From: Blautia schinkii DSM 10518
GTDB taxonomy: Bacteria > Bacillota > Clostridia > Lachnospirales > Lachnospiraceae
Assembly (NCBI GenBank): GCA_000702025.1
Contig: JNKJ01000006.1
Coordinates: 1 to 64,000, forward strand
Reading direction: 5' to 3'
DNA: 64,000 nt
Part shown: piece after piece, positions 1 to 8,399 of the stretch
How positions within the stretch are numbered: the stretch's first letter is position 1
How the letters are laid out: every line of letters starts with the position of its first letter
The notes under the pieces: generated by a model
What the model was told of the DNA's origin: nothing
The model's database searches: none
Seen by the model: only the letters and a program-made list of their open reading frames with translations
Made by a program: the position numbers and the translations under genes

Positions 1-281
1 AAAAGGAGCTGGACGAGAAAATCCAGCAGCTTCACGAAGCAATGGAAGCCGCTGCGCAGACCGCCGTTGACGCTGAAAAGTGGGTAGGACTGATGAAGCA
101 GTATGTCAACCCTACGGAGCTGACCGCCGAACTTCTGAACACTCTAATTGAAAAAATAACCGTCCACGAAGCTGTCAAGGGCGAGGACGGAAGCCGTGAG
201 CAGGAAGTAGAAATCTACTACCGCTTCATCGGCAAAATCGACTGACCTTTCTTTTTTACCCAACAATATCTTTAATTAAGG
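1..281 (+). mobile_element. Right end of an integrative element inserted in an XRE gene
   Basis: The recombinase tail ends at 245. From about position 282 the sequence continues in one frame as the C-terminal half of an XRE helix-turn-helix domain (ETGKSYPDLEMLMKISDHF...), whose first half is missing. In XRE proteins this segment normally follows a WE dipeptide, so the element probably interrupts the gene there. The junction is placed at about 275-285 by reading frame only. The left end is outside the window. Confidence 0.6.
3..245 (+). CDS. Large serine recombinase, C-terminal end (partial)
   Basis: An open frame enters from the left edge and ends at the TGA at 243-245, giving about 80 residues. 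The tail (LIEKITVHEAVKGEDG... ending VEIYYRFIGKID) matches what is known of the C-terminal DUF4368-type region of large serine recombinases of Tn4451/Tn5397-like elements. A coiled-coil-like charged stretch precedes it. The catalytic domain lies outside the window. The gene ends about 35 bp before an apparent insertion junction, which fits elements that carry the recombinase gene at their right end. Family assignment rests on a short tail. Confidence 0.75.
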   Translation, partial: KELDEKIQQLHEAMEAAAQTAVDAEKWVGLMKQYVNPTELTAELLNTLIEKITVHEAVKGEDGSREQEVEIYYRFIGKID

Positions 282-824
282 GAAACGGGAAAGAGTTATC
301 CGGATTTAGAAATGCTCATGAAAATAAGCGATCATTTCAAAGTATCTGTTGATGAATTATTAAGAGGGGATACAAGTGTTGTCCAAAAGATTGATTCAGA
401 AAAAAAGAAGAAAAATCATCTTCAAGTTTTCATTATCATTTTGATTTTTATAGCGGGTGCGACGATTCTTGGATTGTACTTCAAATTTAAAGCTGACAAT
501 TCCGTGAGCTTTACGATGGAGAAAAAGGAAACCTACCAGGAAACAAACACCGCGCAGGCTTTAATCGATGTGGGTAAAGGATATTTTACACTTCCTAAAA
601 GCGGGAAAATAAATATAGACGCAGAGGCGTCCACTGATGACGGAAAGCTTCATATTAAAATCACCGATGATAAAAATAAGATTTACTATCAATTGGATGG
701 ACAGACCATAAGTGATTCGCAGACTTTATATTTCGACAAAGGCTCTTATGTCATTCAGATCGTTGCTGATGATTATACAGAAGATGTAGTAAGTATGAAA
801 TATTACATAAAAGTGAGTAACTGA
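282..824 (+). pseudogene. Truncated XRE-family membrane regulator (5' end lost)
   Basis: Reading from 282 gives the last part of an XRE helix-turn-helix domain (SYPDLEMLMKISDHFKVSVDELLRGD), a lysine-rich linker, one membrane segment (about VFIIILIFIAGATILGLYF) and an extracellular C-terminal domain of about 110 residues. Proteins with XRE-TM-extracellular layout are common in Clostridia and Bacilli. The first roughly 40 residues, with the recognition helices, are missing and there is a stop just upstream at 273-275. An internal ATG at 312 could still start a membrane protein without a DNA-binding domain, but no good ribosome site precedes it. The likely cause is insertion of the element to the left. 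Confidence 0.65.
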
Positions 825-874
825 ACAGGCAGGTACGACTGTAATGTTACCGACAATCATCAGTAGTAGAAAAG

Positions 875-1630
875 ATGAAAAAAGTATTAACCGGAAGTAC
901 ATTAAAAATTTTGGCAGTAATATCTATGGTGATTGACCATTTTGCACAGGTGGTATTGAAGAATGGCATTATATTGAATGCGCCCTATTCAAGATTCAGT
1001 GATGCACAGTTTTCGTTGTTAATGAACATAACAAATATCTGCCATATTGCAGGGAGGATTGCTTTTCCTATTTTTTGTTTCCTGTTGGTAGAGGGATTTT
1101 TACATACCCATGATTTAAAAAAATATCTGCTTAATCTGGGAATATTTGCCGTTGTCTCGGAGCCGGTTTACGATTTGGCTTTGAAAGGGACACTGATCAG
1201 CCCGGATGGGCAAAATGTGATGTTTACATTATTGCTTGGCCTGATTGTCCTGACGGTAATAAAAAAAGCCTGCGGCAATATCTGGCTGGGTATGATTGTC
1301 ACAGCGGCAGGGGCGTTTATTTCTTATATCTGCAGGCTTGACGGCTGGTATTATGGGATATTGCTGATGGCGGTATTTTACTTTTTCCATGATAAGCCTG
1401 TATTGAGGAACGTTTTCGCAATTTTGATCATGTACATATGCGGACTGGATTTTTCAATCAGAGGATTAATAAGTCCTTATTTTATAACAGCCGCATGTTC
1501 TTTGATATTTATAAGCTTATATAACGGGAAACGGGGAATGAGGATGAAGTATTTCTTTTACGTATTTTATCCCGCGCATTTCATTGTTTTTTATGTGCTG
1601 TCGGCTTACATCATCGTTCCCCGGTTATAG
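875..1630 (+). CDS. TraX-family multi-pass membrane protein
   Basis: 251 residues with six to eight hydrophobic segments. The N-terminus (STLKILAVISMVIDHFAQV) and the later FPIFCFLLVEGFLHT segment are typical of the TraX family. E. coli F-plasmid TraX acetylates pilin; chromosomal homologues in Clostridia have no established role, and no pilus or conjugation genes lie nearby. The gene starts 50 bp after the truncated XRE gene, on the same strand, and may have been its partner before the insertion. The ribosome site is weak (AGTAGAAAAG). Confidence 0.75.
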   Translation: MKKVLTGSTLKILAVISMVIDHFAQVVLKNGIILNAPYSRFSDAQFSLLMNITNICHIAGRIAFPIFCFLLVEGFLHTHDLKKYLLNLGIFAVVSEPVYDLALKGTLISPDGQNVMFTLLLGLIVLTVIKKACGNIWLGMIVTAAGAFISYICRLDGWYYGILLMAVFYFFHDKPVLRNVFAILIMYICGLDFSIRGLISPYFITAACSLIFISLYNGKRGMRMKYFFYVFYPAHFIVFYVLSAYIIVPRL

Positions 1631-1672
1631 TAAGCTTCGGCAAAAGATATTCTAAAGAAAAGAGGTATCGGT

Positions 1673-3505
1673 TTGAATTCATATACAGTTGAATTTATAC
1701 ATGAAAATAGGGCGATTCAGGTGGAGGAGGGGACCACGATCCTCCAGGCTGAGCGTATGGCGGGGTTATCCCCGGATGCGCCCTGCGGGGGAAGTGGAAA
1801 ATGTGGAAAATGTCTTGTGAGGATCAGCGGGCGTGTGGAAAACTCTCTGACAAAAGATTCTCGGGCAAAAGACTTTGCGGAAACAGATTTTACAGAAAAG
1901 GGTTCCCCAGAAACGGAGCAGATTGTAAAAGCCTGCCGCACAGAGATTCATTCCGACCTTAAAGTAGAAACTTTGGGGCGGGCATCGTCTCACAAAATAC
2001 TTCTTGACGGCAGCGGCCGTGAGACAGTATTGAATCCTTCTCTGCAAATATGGGAGATCACCATTCCTCCGTGTAAAAACGGGGAGAGCACATCGGACTG
2101 GGAACGTCTCTGTGTGGCTCTGGAAAATGCCTGCGGCCGTTACATAAACGTGCAGCCGAACCTTAAGATTCTTTCCAAGATTGCAGCCCTGGTGAAAAAG
2201 CACAAGGGAAAAGCCCAGGCAGTGTTAAGTGGAAACTGTATCCTGGATGTGAGAGAGGTTTCTGAGCGCCCGTTTTTGATGGCGGCATTTGATGTGGGTA
2301 CTACCTCAGTGGCAGGTTATCTGCTGGATGCGCGGACAGGGGAAGAGCTTGGGACCGAAAGCGCGCTCAATCCGCAGACAGAATATGGAGCGGATGTGAT
2401 TATGCGTGCGAATTACGCTCTGGAGCGGGGAACACGGGAGCTCAGTGTCTCCATACGTGTCCTCCTTAAAAATATGCTTAAGAATCTGTGTGAAAAGGCA
2501 GGCTGTGACACAGAGGATGTATATCAAGTGAGCGTGGTGGGAAATACATGTATGCATCATCTTTTCCTGGGGATTTCTCCGGAGTCGCTTGTGCTGGCGC
2601 CTTATAATCCGGCTATCAGCGAGCCGCTTATACTTCCGGCTGAGGATTTCCGTCTTGGTGTGAACCCCGGTGCGCAGCTTCGGGTGCTTCCTGTGATCGC
2701 GGGATTCGTGGGTGCGGATACTGTGGCCTGCCTGGTTGCGGTAAACCTTGAAGATGAAGAAAAGATGACACTGATGATTGATATTGGTACAAACGGTGAG
2801 ATCGTCCTGGGAAATAAGGTCAGGAGAATCGCTTGTTCGACGGCGGCGGGTCCGGCCTTTGAGGGCGCGAAGATCGCCTGCGGAATGCGCGGCGCTGAGG
2901 GCGCTATAGAACACGCGCGGATGAGGGACGGCAGGATGGAATGTACGGTGATTGGCGGAGGAAAAGCGGAGGGTATCTGTGGTTCCGGTCTAATCGACAT
3001 TATTGCGGCGCTTCTTGACGCGGGGATTATTGATGAGAGCGGTAAGCTGTTGGAGAGTCCGCGTACTGTGGATATTGATGGAAAGCCGGCGTATCTGCTG
3101 TTTTCAGAGGCGGAGAGCGGAAGTGGGAAGCCGGTGTATTTAAGCCAGAAGGATATCCGGGAGGTCCAGCTTGCGAAGGGGGCGATTGCGGCGGGAATTC
3201 AATTGCTGGCGGTTAAGCTTGGGATTTCTCTTGAGGATATCGAGCAGGTGTACATAGCAGGGGCTTTCGGGAATTATATGGACCCGGCGGGAGCGTGCAG
3301 GTTAGGATTGATACCGCCGGAACTGTTTGAACGCATCATACCTATAGGCAATGCTGCGGGCGAGGGCGCGAAGCTTGCGCTTCTTAATAAAGAAGAATTT
3401 TGGCGCGCGGAGCGGCTTGGAAGGGATACGGAGTTTTTGGAACTGGCATCGATGGCGGAGTTTCAGGATTGGTTTGTGGAGGAACTGGAGTTTCCTCTTA
3501 AGTAA
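1673..3505 (+). CDS. Corrinoid activation protein, RACo-type [2Fe-2S]/ASKHA ATPase
   Basis: 610 residues. The N-terminus is a plant-type [2Fe-2S] ferredoxin domain with Cys38, Cys44, Cys47 and Cys88 (CGGSGKCGKC then ACR). From about residue 200 an ASKHA-type domain follows (AAFDVGTTSVAGY; IDIGTNGEIVLG; GICGSGLIDI; AGAFGNYMDP), as in DUF4445/RACo proteins. These use ATP to reduce inactive Co(II) corrinoid on methyltransferase corrinoid proteins. A TTG start is chosen because AGAGG lies 6 nt upstream and the ferredoxin domain begins there. The corrinoid protein it would serve is encoded at 4327-4962. Confidence 0.88.
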   Translation: MNSYTVEFIHENRAIQVEEGTTILQAERMAGLSPDAPCGGSGKCGKCLVRISGRVENSLTKDSRAKDFAETDFTEKGSPETEQIVKACRTEIHSDLKVETLGRASSHKILLDGSGRETVLNPSLQIWEITIPPCKNGESTSDWERLCVALENACGRYINVQPNLKILSKIAALVKKHKGKAQAVLSGNCILDVREVSERPFLMAAFDVGTTSVAGYLLDARTGEELGTESALNPQTEYGADVIMRANYALERGTRELSVSIRVLLKNMLKNLCEKAGCDTEDVYQVSVVGNTCMHHLFLGISPESLVLAPYNPAISEPLILPAEDFRLGVNPGAQLRVLPVIAGFVGADTVACLVAVNLEDEEKMTLMIDIGTNGEIVLGNKVRRIACSTAAGPAFEGAKIACGMRGAEGAIEHARMRDGRMECTVIGGGKAEGICGSGLIDIIAALLDAGIIDESGKLLESPRTVDIDGKPAYLLFSEAESGSGKPVYLSQKDIREVQLAKGAIAAGIQLLAVKLGISLEDIEQVYIAGAFGNYMDPAGACRLGLIPPELFERIIPIGNAAGEGAKLALLNKEEFWRAERLGRDTEFLELASMAEFQDWFVEELEFPLK

Positions 3506-3585
3506 GGGGAGGATCTCAGAGGTGCGGGTTTCGAGGGGGCAATCTCAGAGTTGCGAAAGCCCGAATGCCCCCTCGAGCTCCCCCT
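3505..3585 (+). repeat. Compound inverted repeat after the RACo gene
   Basis: CGAGGGGGCA at 3532-3541 pairs with TGCCCCCTCG at 3566-3575, enclosed by AGGGGAG (3505-3511) and CTCCCCCT (3578-3585). Inside, ATCTCAGAG occurs twice. No T-run follows, so a classical rho-independent terminator is not supported. It may be an mRNA-end structure or a small repeat. It shares no core sequence with the large hairpin elements at 11.5 and 24 kb. Confidence 0.5.
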
Positions 3586-3735
3586 GTTGGGCACGCTGAT
3601 TGATGTATGTTTTACTTGGTTGGGGTAATGGGGGATTGGGAAGGTCGAAGGGGATGAGAGATAAATAGGTAATAGTGAATAGTGTGTAGTGGATGATAAT
3701 ATGCAGGTGGATAACGGAGAAGGGGGTAGTTGTAG

Positions 3736-4281
3736 ATGAGTAGTTTGCAGATGCGGGAGATGGAAGTGTTAGGTAAGGATATTGGTTTTTCTAATGTTGC
3801 GGAGATGGATGTGGGGACGGTTAGGCTTTTGGGGGATGTTCGGAGGATGTGTGAGAGTAATGGGTGTGGGATGTATGGGAGGAATTGGAGTTGTCCGCCG
3901 GCTTGTGGGTCGTTGGAGGAGTGCGAAGCGCGGATCAGTGGCTACAGGCGGGGGATTTTGGTGCAGACGGTGGGAGAGCTGGAGGATGAGTTTGACGGTG
4001 AGGGGATGATGGAGACGGAGGCTCGTCATAAGGATGCGTTTGTGAGAATGCATGATGAGTTGAAGAAGGTGTTTCCGAAGTTGCTTTCGATTGGGGCGGG
4101 GTGTTGTACGAGGTGTAAGGTGTGCAGCTATCCGGATGCGCCGTGTAGGTTTCCGGAGAAGCAGTTTTCTTCTATGGAGGCTTATGGGATGCTGGTGACT
4201 CAGATTTGTCAGGATAACGGGATGGCTTATTATTATGGGCCGGGAACCATTGCATATACCAGTTGTTTTTTGCTCGAATAG
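3736..4281 (+). CDS. DUF2284 cysteine-rich metal-binding protein
   Basis: 181 residues rich in cysteine, with two clusters: CGMYGRNWSCPPACGSLEEC around residues 40-60 and GCCTRCKVCSYPDAPCRFP around 115-135. This matches the DUF2284 family, thought to bind a metal or iron-sulfur centre and often found beside corrinoid methyltransferase genes. The exact role is unknown. The gene lies between the corrinoid activator and the corrinoid protein, so a part in cofactor reduction or maturation is a reasonable inference. The first third of the gene and the DNA before it are markedly G/T-rich on this strand. Confidence 0.8.
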   Translation: MSSLQMREMEVLGKDIGFSNVAEMDVGTVRLLGDVRRMCESNGCGMYGRNWSCPPACGSLEECEARISGYRRGILVQTVGELEDEFDGEGMMETEARHKDAFVRMHDELKKVFPKLLSIGAGCCTRCKVCSYPDAPCRFPEKQFSSMEAYGMLVTQICQDNGMAYYYGPGTIAYTSCFLLE

Positions 4282-4326
4282 TCGTTATACTAAAGGGTAG
4301 AGTTCCTGAAAAGAGGAGATTTTACC

Positions 4327-4962
4327 ATGACGATAGTCCAGAGAATCAAGGAGGCCATTGAGGTAGGACGGCCGAAAGAAACGGAAAAGCTGATCAAACA
4401 GGCTTTAAGTGAGAATGTTAAACCTTCTGTGATGCTGGAAGAGGCAATGATACCTGCCATGCGCAGCGCTGGAGAATATTATAGAAATAATGACGGGGAT
4501 ATTCCGCGTATCCTTGCGGCTGCACGGAGTATGCGCAAGGGTCTTGATATCCTTGAACCATATATTGAGACGGAGGGCGGTAAGCCTCTTGCCACGATCG
4601 TATTGGGGACCGTCAAGGGGGATCTTCATGATATGGGGAAAAATCTGGTTGCTATCATGTTCCGCAGTGCGGGGTTTAAGGTGATTGATCTGGGTGTGGA
4701 TGTTTCGGAGAAAGAGTTTTTGAAGGCTGTGCGGAAAAACCCTGATGTGTCGCTTGTGTGTATATCCTCGCTTTTGACTACGGCTATGCCTGAAATGCGT
4801 CATGTGGTGAAAACTTTCCGGGAGTCCAAGGATTTGGCGCATATTAAGATTATGGTGGGCGGCGGCTCTGTGGACCAGGAGTTTGCTGATGATATTGGAG
4901 CTGACGCCTATACGGAAACGGCTGTGGATGCGGCGGAGAAGGCTAAGACGTTTTTTGTATAG
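4327..4962 (+). CDS. Corrinoid (cobalamin-binding) methyltransferase protein
   Basis: 211 residues in the two-domain form of methanol/methylamine corrinoid proteins (MtaC/MtbC/MttC type): an N-terminal helical cap (residues 1-90) and a Rossmann-like B12 domain with the base-off motif DLHDMG (Asp99, His101, Gly104), SSLLTTAM and a terminal GGGSVDQEFADDIGAD. His101 would ligate cobalt. It carries the methyl group between a substrate methyltransferase and a second acceptor. AGAGGAG lies 9 nt before the ATG. The URO-D-fold protein at 6742 is the natural partner; the substrate cannot be read from sequence. Confidence 0.92.
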   Translation: MTIVQRIKEAIEVGRPKETEKLIKQALSENVKPSVMLEEAMIPAMRSAGEYYRNNDGDIPRILAAARSMRKGLDILEPYIETEGGKPLATIVLGTVKGDLHDMGKNLVAIMFRSAGFKVIDLGVDVSEKEFLKAVRKNPDVSLVCISSLLTTAMPEMRHVVKTFRESKDLAHIKIMVGGGSVDQEFADDIGADAYTETAVDAAEKAKTFFV

Positions 4963-4986
4963 ATGGATTTAAAGATGGGGTAGGAT

Positions 4987-6513
4987 ATGAAACTGACAGC
5001 AGAAGTAGTAGTGGAGAGGTTACAAGAAAATATTCAGGTTTCCGCATATGGGAATCTTTCCGGGCGTCCGCCGTTTGGACGTCCGCTTTTATATGAAGAG
5101 GGACAGGAGATACGGAGGGGGCATTTCTATGTAGCGGAGGCTAAGGGGATTTGTGAAGCTGACTTTTATGGGGAGAACGTGTGCTTTATTTTGGTCAGTC
5201 GTCCGGGAGAGCATCATTCTATAGAAGAGATTCCTTATATTTATGTGGAAACAGTGGGAAGTGTTTCCTGGGTTTCCAATGAGGTTCAGGAGATTTTTGA
5301 TAAGCTTGAGGAGTGGAGAGAGAGCCTGGAGGAGATTCGTAATGATGACGGTACTCTGGAACAGCTCCTTCAGATTTCCAAGCCGGTGTTGGGTAATCCG
5401 CTTTCTGTGGTGGGTAAAGATTTTTCGCTGAAGGCGGAAGCCGGGCAGGAGGTCTTACCGGAGGAGGCGCGGATTTATTCCCGGGAATCTGTAAATATGG
5501 AGTACATTAATGCGCTCAAGCAGGATGATACCTACAATCAGATGCAGGAATCAAGAGAGGTTTTTCTTTATCCGGAATATATCACAGGGTGCCGTTCCTA
5601 TAATTTGAACCTATGGGAAAAGGATAAAAGCCATTACAGATTGGTGGTCACGGAATATGAAAAGAAGCTTACGGAGGGGGACCGCTATCTCCTTGAATGC
5701 CTTGCGCCTTATGTGCAGTATATTGCGTATCGGGAAGAGGCGGTTTCTCAGGGTGAGAACAACAGTCTGCGAATGATTTTTGAACGCATTCTCACAGACC
5801 GTACGGCTGATTATATGGAAATCAGTCAGCAGCTCATGTCTTTCGGCTGGCAGCAGGAAGCTCAGTATATGTGTCTTGTGTTTCAGGTCACTTATCTGGA
5901 TCAGCGTAACTTGACCACAAACGCAATCTGTGCATATCTGGAGAAAAACTTTTCCGGGACCTGTAGTTTTCCGTATAAGGATGATATTGTTACGTTTTTT
6001 AATCTTACAGTTATGGGTGTGGATTTGGATTCCCTTGAAGGCAGGCTTAAGTATTTTATCAGGGAAAGTTTTCTAAAGGCAGGCTATAGCTGGGTGATGG
6101 AGGGACATGGAAATCTTCGGCGGCAATATGTGCAGGCGTGTGTTGCTCTTGATGTGGGCAGCAGGGTAAATCCTTATCTTTGGATTCATCATTTTAATGA
6201 AATTGCGTTTTCGTATATATTGGAGCAGAGTGCGAGGCGGCTGCCGGGTTATATGCTTTGCCATGAGAAGCTTCGTGATCTTCAGAAACTGGATGAACAG
6301 CAGAATACAGAATATATGAAAACCTTAAAGATTTATCTGGACGAGCACTTAAATGCCATGCAGTCTGCTAAAAAGCTCTTTATCCATCGGAGTACTTTCC
6401 TGTACCGTCTTGATAAGATTAAATCAGTATTGGAATCGAATCTGGACGACCCCGAAGAGCTTCTGTATTTGAATTTCTCATTCCGTCTGCTGGATACAGA
6501 GAAGCGGAAATGA
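4987..6513 (+). CDS. PucR/CdaR-type transcriptional regulator
   Basis: 508 residues. The last 70 residues contain a PucR-type helix-turn-helix (LKIYLDEHLNAMQSAKKLFIHRSTFLYRLDKIK), preceded by a GGDEF-like CdaR region and a long N-terminal sensory part with no transmembrane segment. Such regulators usually activate neighbouring catabolic operons. It sits 25 bp after the corrinoid protein gene and before the methyltransferase gene, so it probably senses the methylated substrate or a product. The effector is unknown. Confidence 0.82.
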   Translation: MKLTAEVVVERLQENIQVSAYGNLSGRPPFGRPLLYEEGQEIRRGHFYVAEAKGICEADFYGENVCFILVSRPGEHHSIEEIPYIYVETVGSVSWVSNEVQEIFDKLEEWRESLEEIRNDDGTLEQLLQISKPVLGNPLSVVGKDFSLKAEAGQEVLPEEARIYSRESVNMEYINALKQDDTYNQMQESREVFLYPEYITGCRSYNLNLWEKDKSHYRLVVTEYEKKLTEGDRYLLECLAPYVQYIAYREEAVSQGENNSLRMIFERILTDRTADYMEISQQLMSFGWQQEAQYMCLVFQVTYLDQRNLTTNAICAYLEKNFSGTCSFPYKDDIVTFFNLTVMGVDLDSLEGRLKYFIRESFLKAGYSWVMEGHGNLRRQYVQACVALDVGSRVNPYLWIHHFNEIAFSYILEQSARRLPGYMLCHEKLRDLQKLDEQQNTEYMKTLKIYLDEHLNAMQSAKKLFIHRSTFLYRLDKIKSVLESNLDDPEELLYLNFSFRLLDTEKRK

Positions 6514-6554
6514 TTCTGGGACAGTATGCATAGTTCATAAAAATATCTTGAATT

Positions 6555-6588
6555 AGCGCCGGGAGTGGCTTGAAGAGCTTCCGGCGCT
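6555..6588 (+). terminator. Hairpin terminator after the PucR-type gene
   Basis: AGCGCCGG (6555-6562) pairs with CCGGCGCT (6581-6588), an 8-bp GC-rich stem with an 18-nt loop. The following ATTTGCT is only weakly T-rich, so termination may be partial. It separates the regulator from the methyltransferase gene. Confidence 0.55.
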
Positions 6589-6741
6589 ATTTGCTAAAAT
6601 GACCTTGCTACAAAGTGTAGCAGGAAATGCTTTAAAGTCAGCCATACGCAGGATTTACGAATATCCTTTGTTTTGATAAAATAATAGTAGTAAAATAATG
6701 CCCGGGTTTTTGTGGGCGCTGAATAAAAGGAGGTATTTCTT

Positions 6742-7734
6742 ATGTTGACAAAGAGACAGAATCTGCTTGAGACAATCCGTGGGGGCAAACCGGACAGATA
6801 TGTGAACCAGTACGAGGCTTTTGCCATGATCGTACCCAATCCGTATATGGTGAACAGCCCGGGGCCGGTATGCGGACAGGGACCGGTGAAAAACGCGTGG
6901 GGCGTGACAAACATATGGCCGGAGGGAACTCCCGGTTCCTTCCCTATTCATGACGAGGAGCACATTGTATGTAAGGATATCACACACTGGAGAGATTATG
7001 TACACGCACCGCGTCTGGATTATTCCGATGCGGAGTGGGAGCCGTTTATCAAAGAGGCTGAGAAAATTGACCGTAACGAATATTTTGCGACTCAATTTAT
7101 AGCCCCTGGTATTTTTGAGCAATGCCACCATCTGCAGGAGATTCAGAACTGCCTGATCAATTTCTATGAGGAACCGGAGTGTACAAAGGAATTGATTGAA
7201 TATCTTACGGAATGGGAGCTTCAATACGCAGAAAAAATCTGTAAGTACATTAAACCGGACGCTATTTTCCATCATGATGACTGGGGCAGCCAGACCTCTA
7301 CCTTTATTTCCCCGGATATGTTTGAGGAGTTTATTTTCCCTGCATATAAGAAGATTTATGGTTATTACAAGGAGCACGGTGTGGAGCTCATTGTTCATCA
7401 TGCAGACTGCTACGCGGCTACGCTGGTACCGTACATGATCGAGGCGGGCGTTGACATCTGGCAGGGTGTGATGACCTCCAATAAGATTGACGAGCTGATT
7501 GCGAAATATGGCGGCAAGATTACATTTATGGGCGGCATTGACAGTGCGTCTGTGGACCGTCCGGACTGGACACCTGAGCTGGTAGAGAGAGAAGTACGCA
7601 AGTCCTGTACCGCTTACGGCACGAAATACTATATTCCGAATACGACCCAGGGTCTGGGCATCAGCACCTTCCCCGGCGTATACGAGCAGGTATCCGAGGC
7701 GATTGAAAAGATTAGCAAGGAGCTGTTTAAATAA
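6742..7734 (+). CDS. URO-D-fold corrinoid methyltransferase (MtaA/MtbA-like)
   Basis: 330 residues of the uroporphyrinogen decarboxylase superfamily. It lacks a typical HemE N-terminus and has a metal-binding-like VHHADC segment near residue 215 and MGGIDSASVDRPDW, as in methyltransferases that act with corrinoid proteins. These transfer methyl groups from a methylated substrate to the corrinoid, or from it to an acceptor. AAAAGGAGG precedes the ATG by 8 nt. With the neighbouring corrinoid protein, activator and regulator it completes a plausible demethylation module. No MtrH-like second methyltransferase is visible. Confidence 0.82.
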   Translation: MLTKRQNLLETIRGGKPDRYVNQYEAFAMIVPNPYMVNSPGPVCGQGPVKNAWGVTNIWPEGTPGSFPIHDEEHIVCKDITHWRDYVHAPRLDYSDAEWEPFIKEAEKIDRNEYFATQFIAPGIFEQCHHLQEIQNCLINFYEEPECTKELIEYLTEWELQYAEKICKYIKPDAIFHHDDWGSQTSTFISPDMFEEFIFPAYKKIYGYYKEHGVELIVHHADCYAATLVPYMIEAGVDIWQGVMTSNKIDELIAKYGGKITFMGGIDSASVDRPDWTPELVEREVRKSCTAYGTKYYIPNTTQGLGISTFPGVYEQVSEAIEKISKELFK

Positions 7735-7878
7735 TCATCCGGCGTAAAAAAAATAAAAAATTTTTCATTTTAGGTTCTATGAGGGGGCCTGGGAGGCATA
7801 GAGTTATATTACCTGTGCAGCAATGGGTAATGCGCAGCCCCGGACTCTGGACAGGCGTGGTAGAAAAGGAGGGCCTAT

Positions 7879-8184
7879 ATGAAAAATGTGAAAAAATATT
7901 TCAAGATGATAATCACTGCAGTTATTTGTTTTGCCATGAGCCTCATTCCCGGCAAAAAGGCAAACGCGAAGGTCATTGAGGTACTTGCAGATGGACAGGC
8001 TGTTTCCCGTAATACCGAAAGAAACTCAGTAAATACCAGAACAGAAAATGTATCTGTATTCAGCAGAAGCAATGAAAACGTGACTCGTCAAAGCAATTGT
8101 CGCAGATTATATTTGAAAAAAGTGTTTTACTGGCTTCAGGGTCCGGGTGACAGGATTCCTCTTGCTTACGAAGGTTCAGGATAA
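7879..8184 (+). CDS. Small protein with signal-like N-terminus, unknown
   Basis: 101 residues. A strong ribosome site (AAAAGGAGGG) precedes the ATG by 7 nt. The N-terminus resembles a Sec signal (KKYFKMIITAVICFAMSLIP, then KKANAK as a possible cleavage region). The rest is polar (N, R, S-rich) and matches no family I recognise. The leader contains short inverted repeats. It may be a genuine secreted peptide or a truncated gene; its function is unknown. Confidence 0.45.
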   Translation: MKNVKKYFKMIITAVICFAMSLIPGKKANAKVIEVLADGQAVSRNTERNSVNTRTENVSVFSRSNENVTRQSNCRRLYLKKVFYWLQGPGDRIPLAYEGSG

Positions 8185-8187
8185 TAG

Positions 8188-8221
8188 AAAAAAGGGGCGG
8201 AAGCATAAAGGCCTCCGCCCC
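8188..8221 (-). terminator. Rho-independent terminator, minus strand
   Basis: GGGGCGGA (8194-8201) pairs with TCCGCCCC (8214-8221). The A-run at 8188-8193 becomes a T-run on the minus strand, so it works best for transcription leftward from the phosphoesterase gene. It may also slow the small plus-strand gene ending at 8184. The 180 bp between it and the phosphoesterase stop hold further small hairpins (around 8245-8265 and 8287-8300). Confidence 0.7.
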
Positions 8222-8399
8222 GGATACACAAATGTGCGGCTGCTCTCCGGCTCATCTGCCGGAGCGGCGGTATGATTATCGCGGCACCCCATCTGAGATG
8301 GGCGGTGGATAACACACATAGAGTATCAAAGCTTATCATATAAATGACAGCAGTTCGAATGGTATGAATTGCTGAAGATGTAATTGTTGCAGACAGAGA

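Noticed and set aside
7735-7878. Cobalamin riboswitch near the corrinoid genes
   Set aside because: I could not find the conserved B12-box or core helices; only short inverted repeats are seen.
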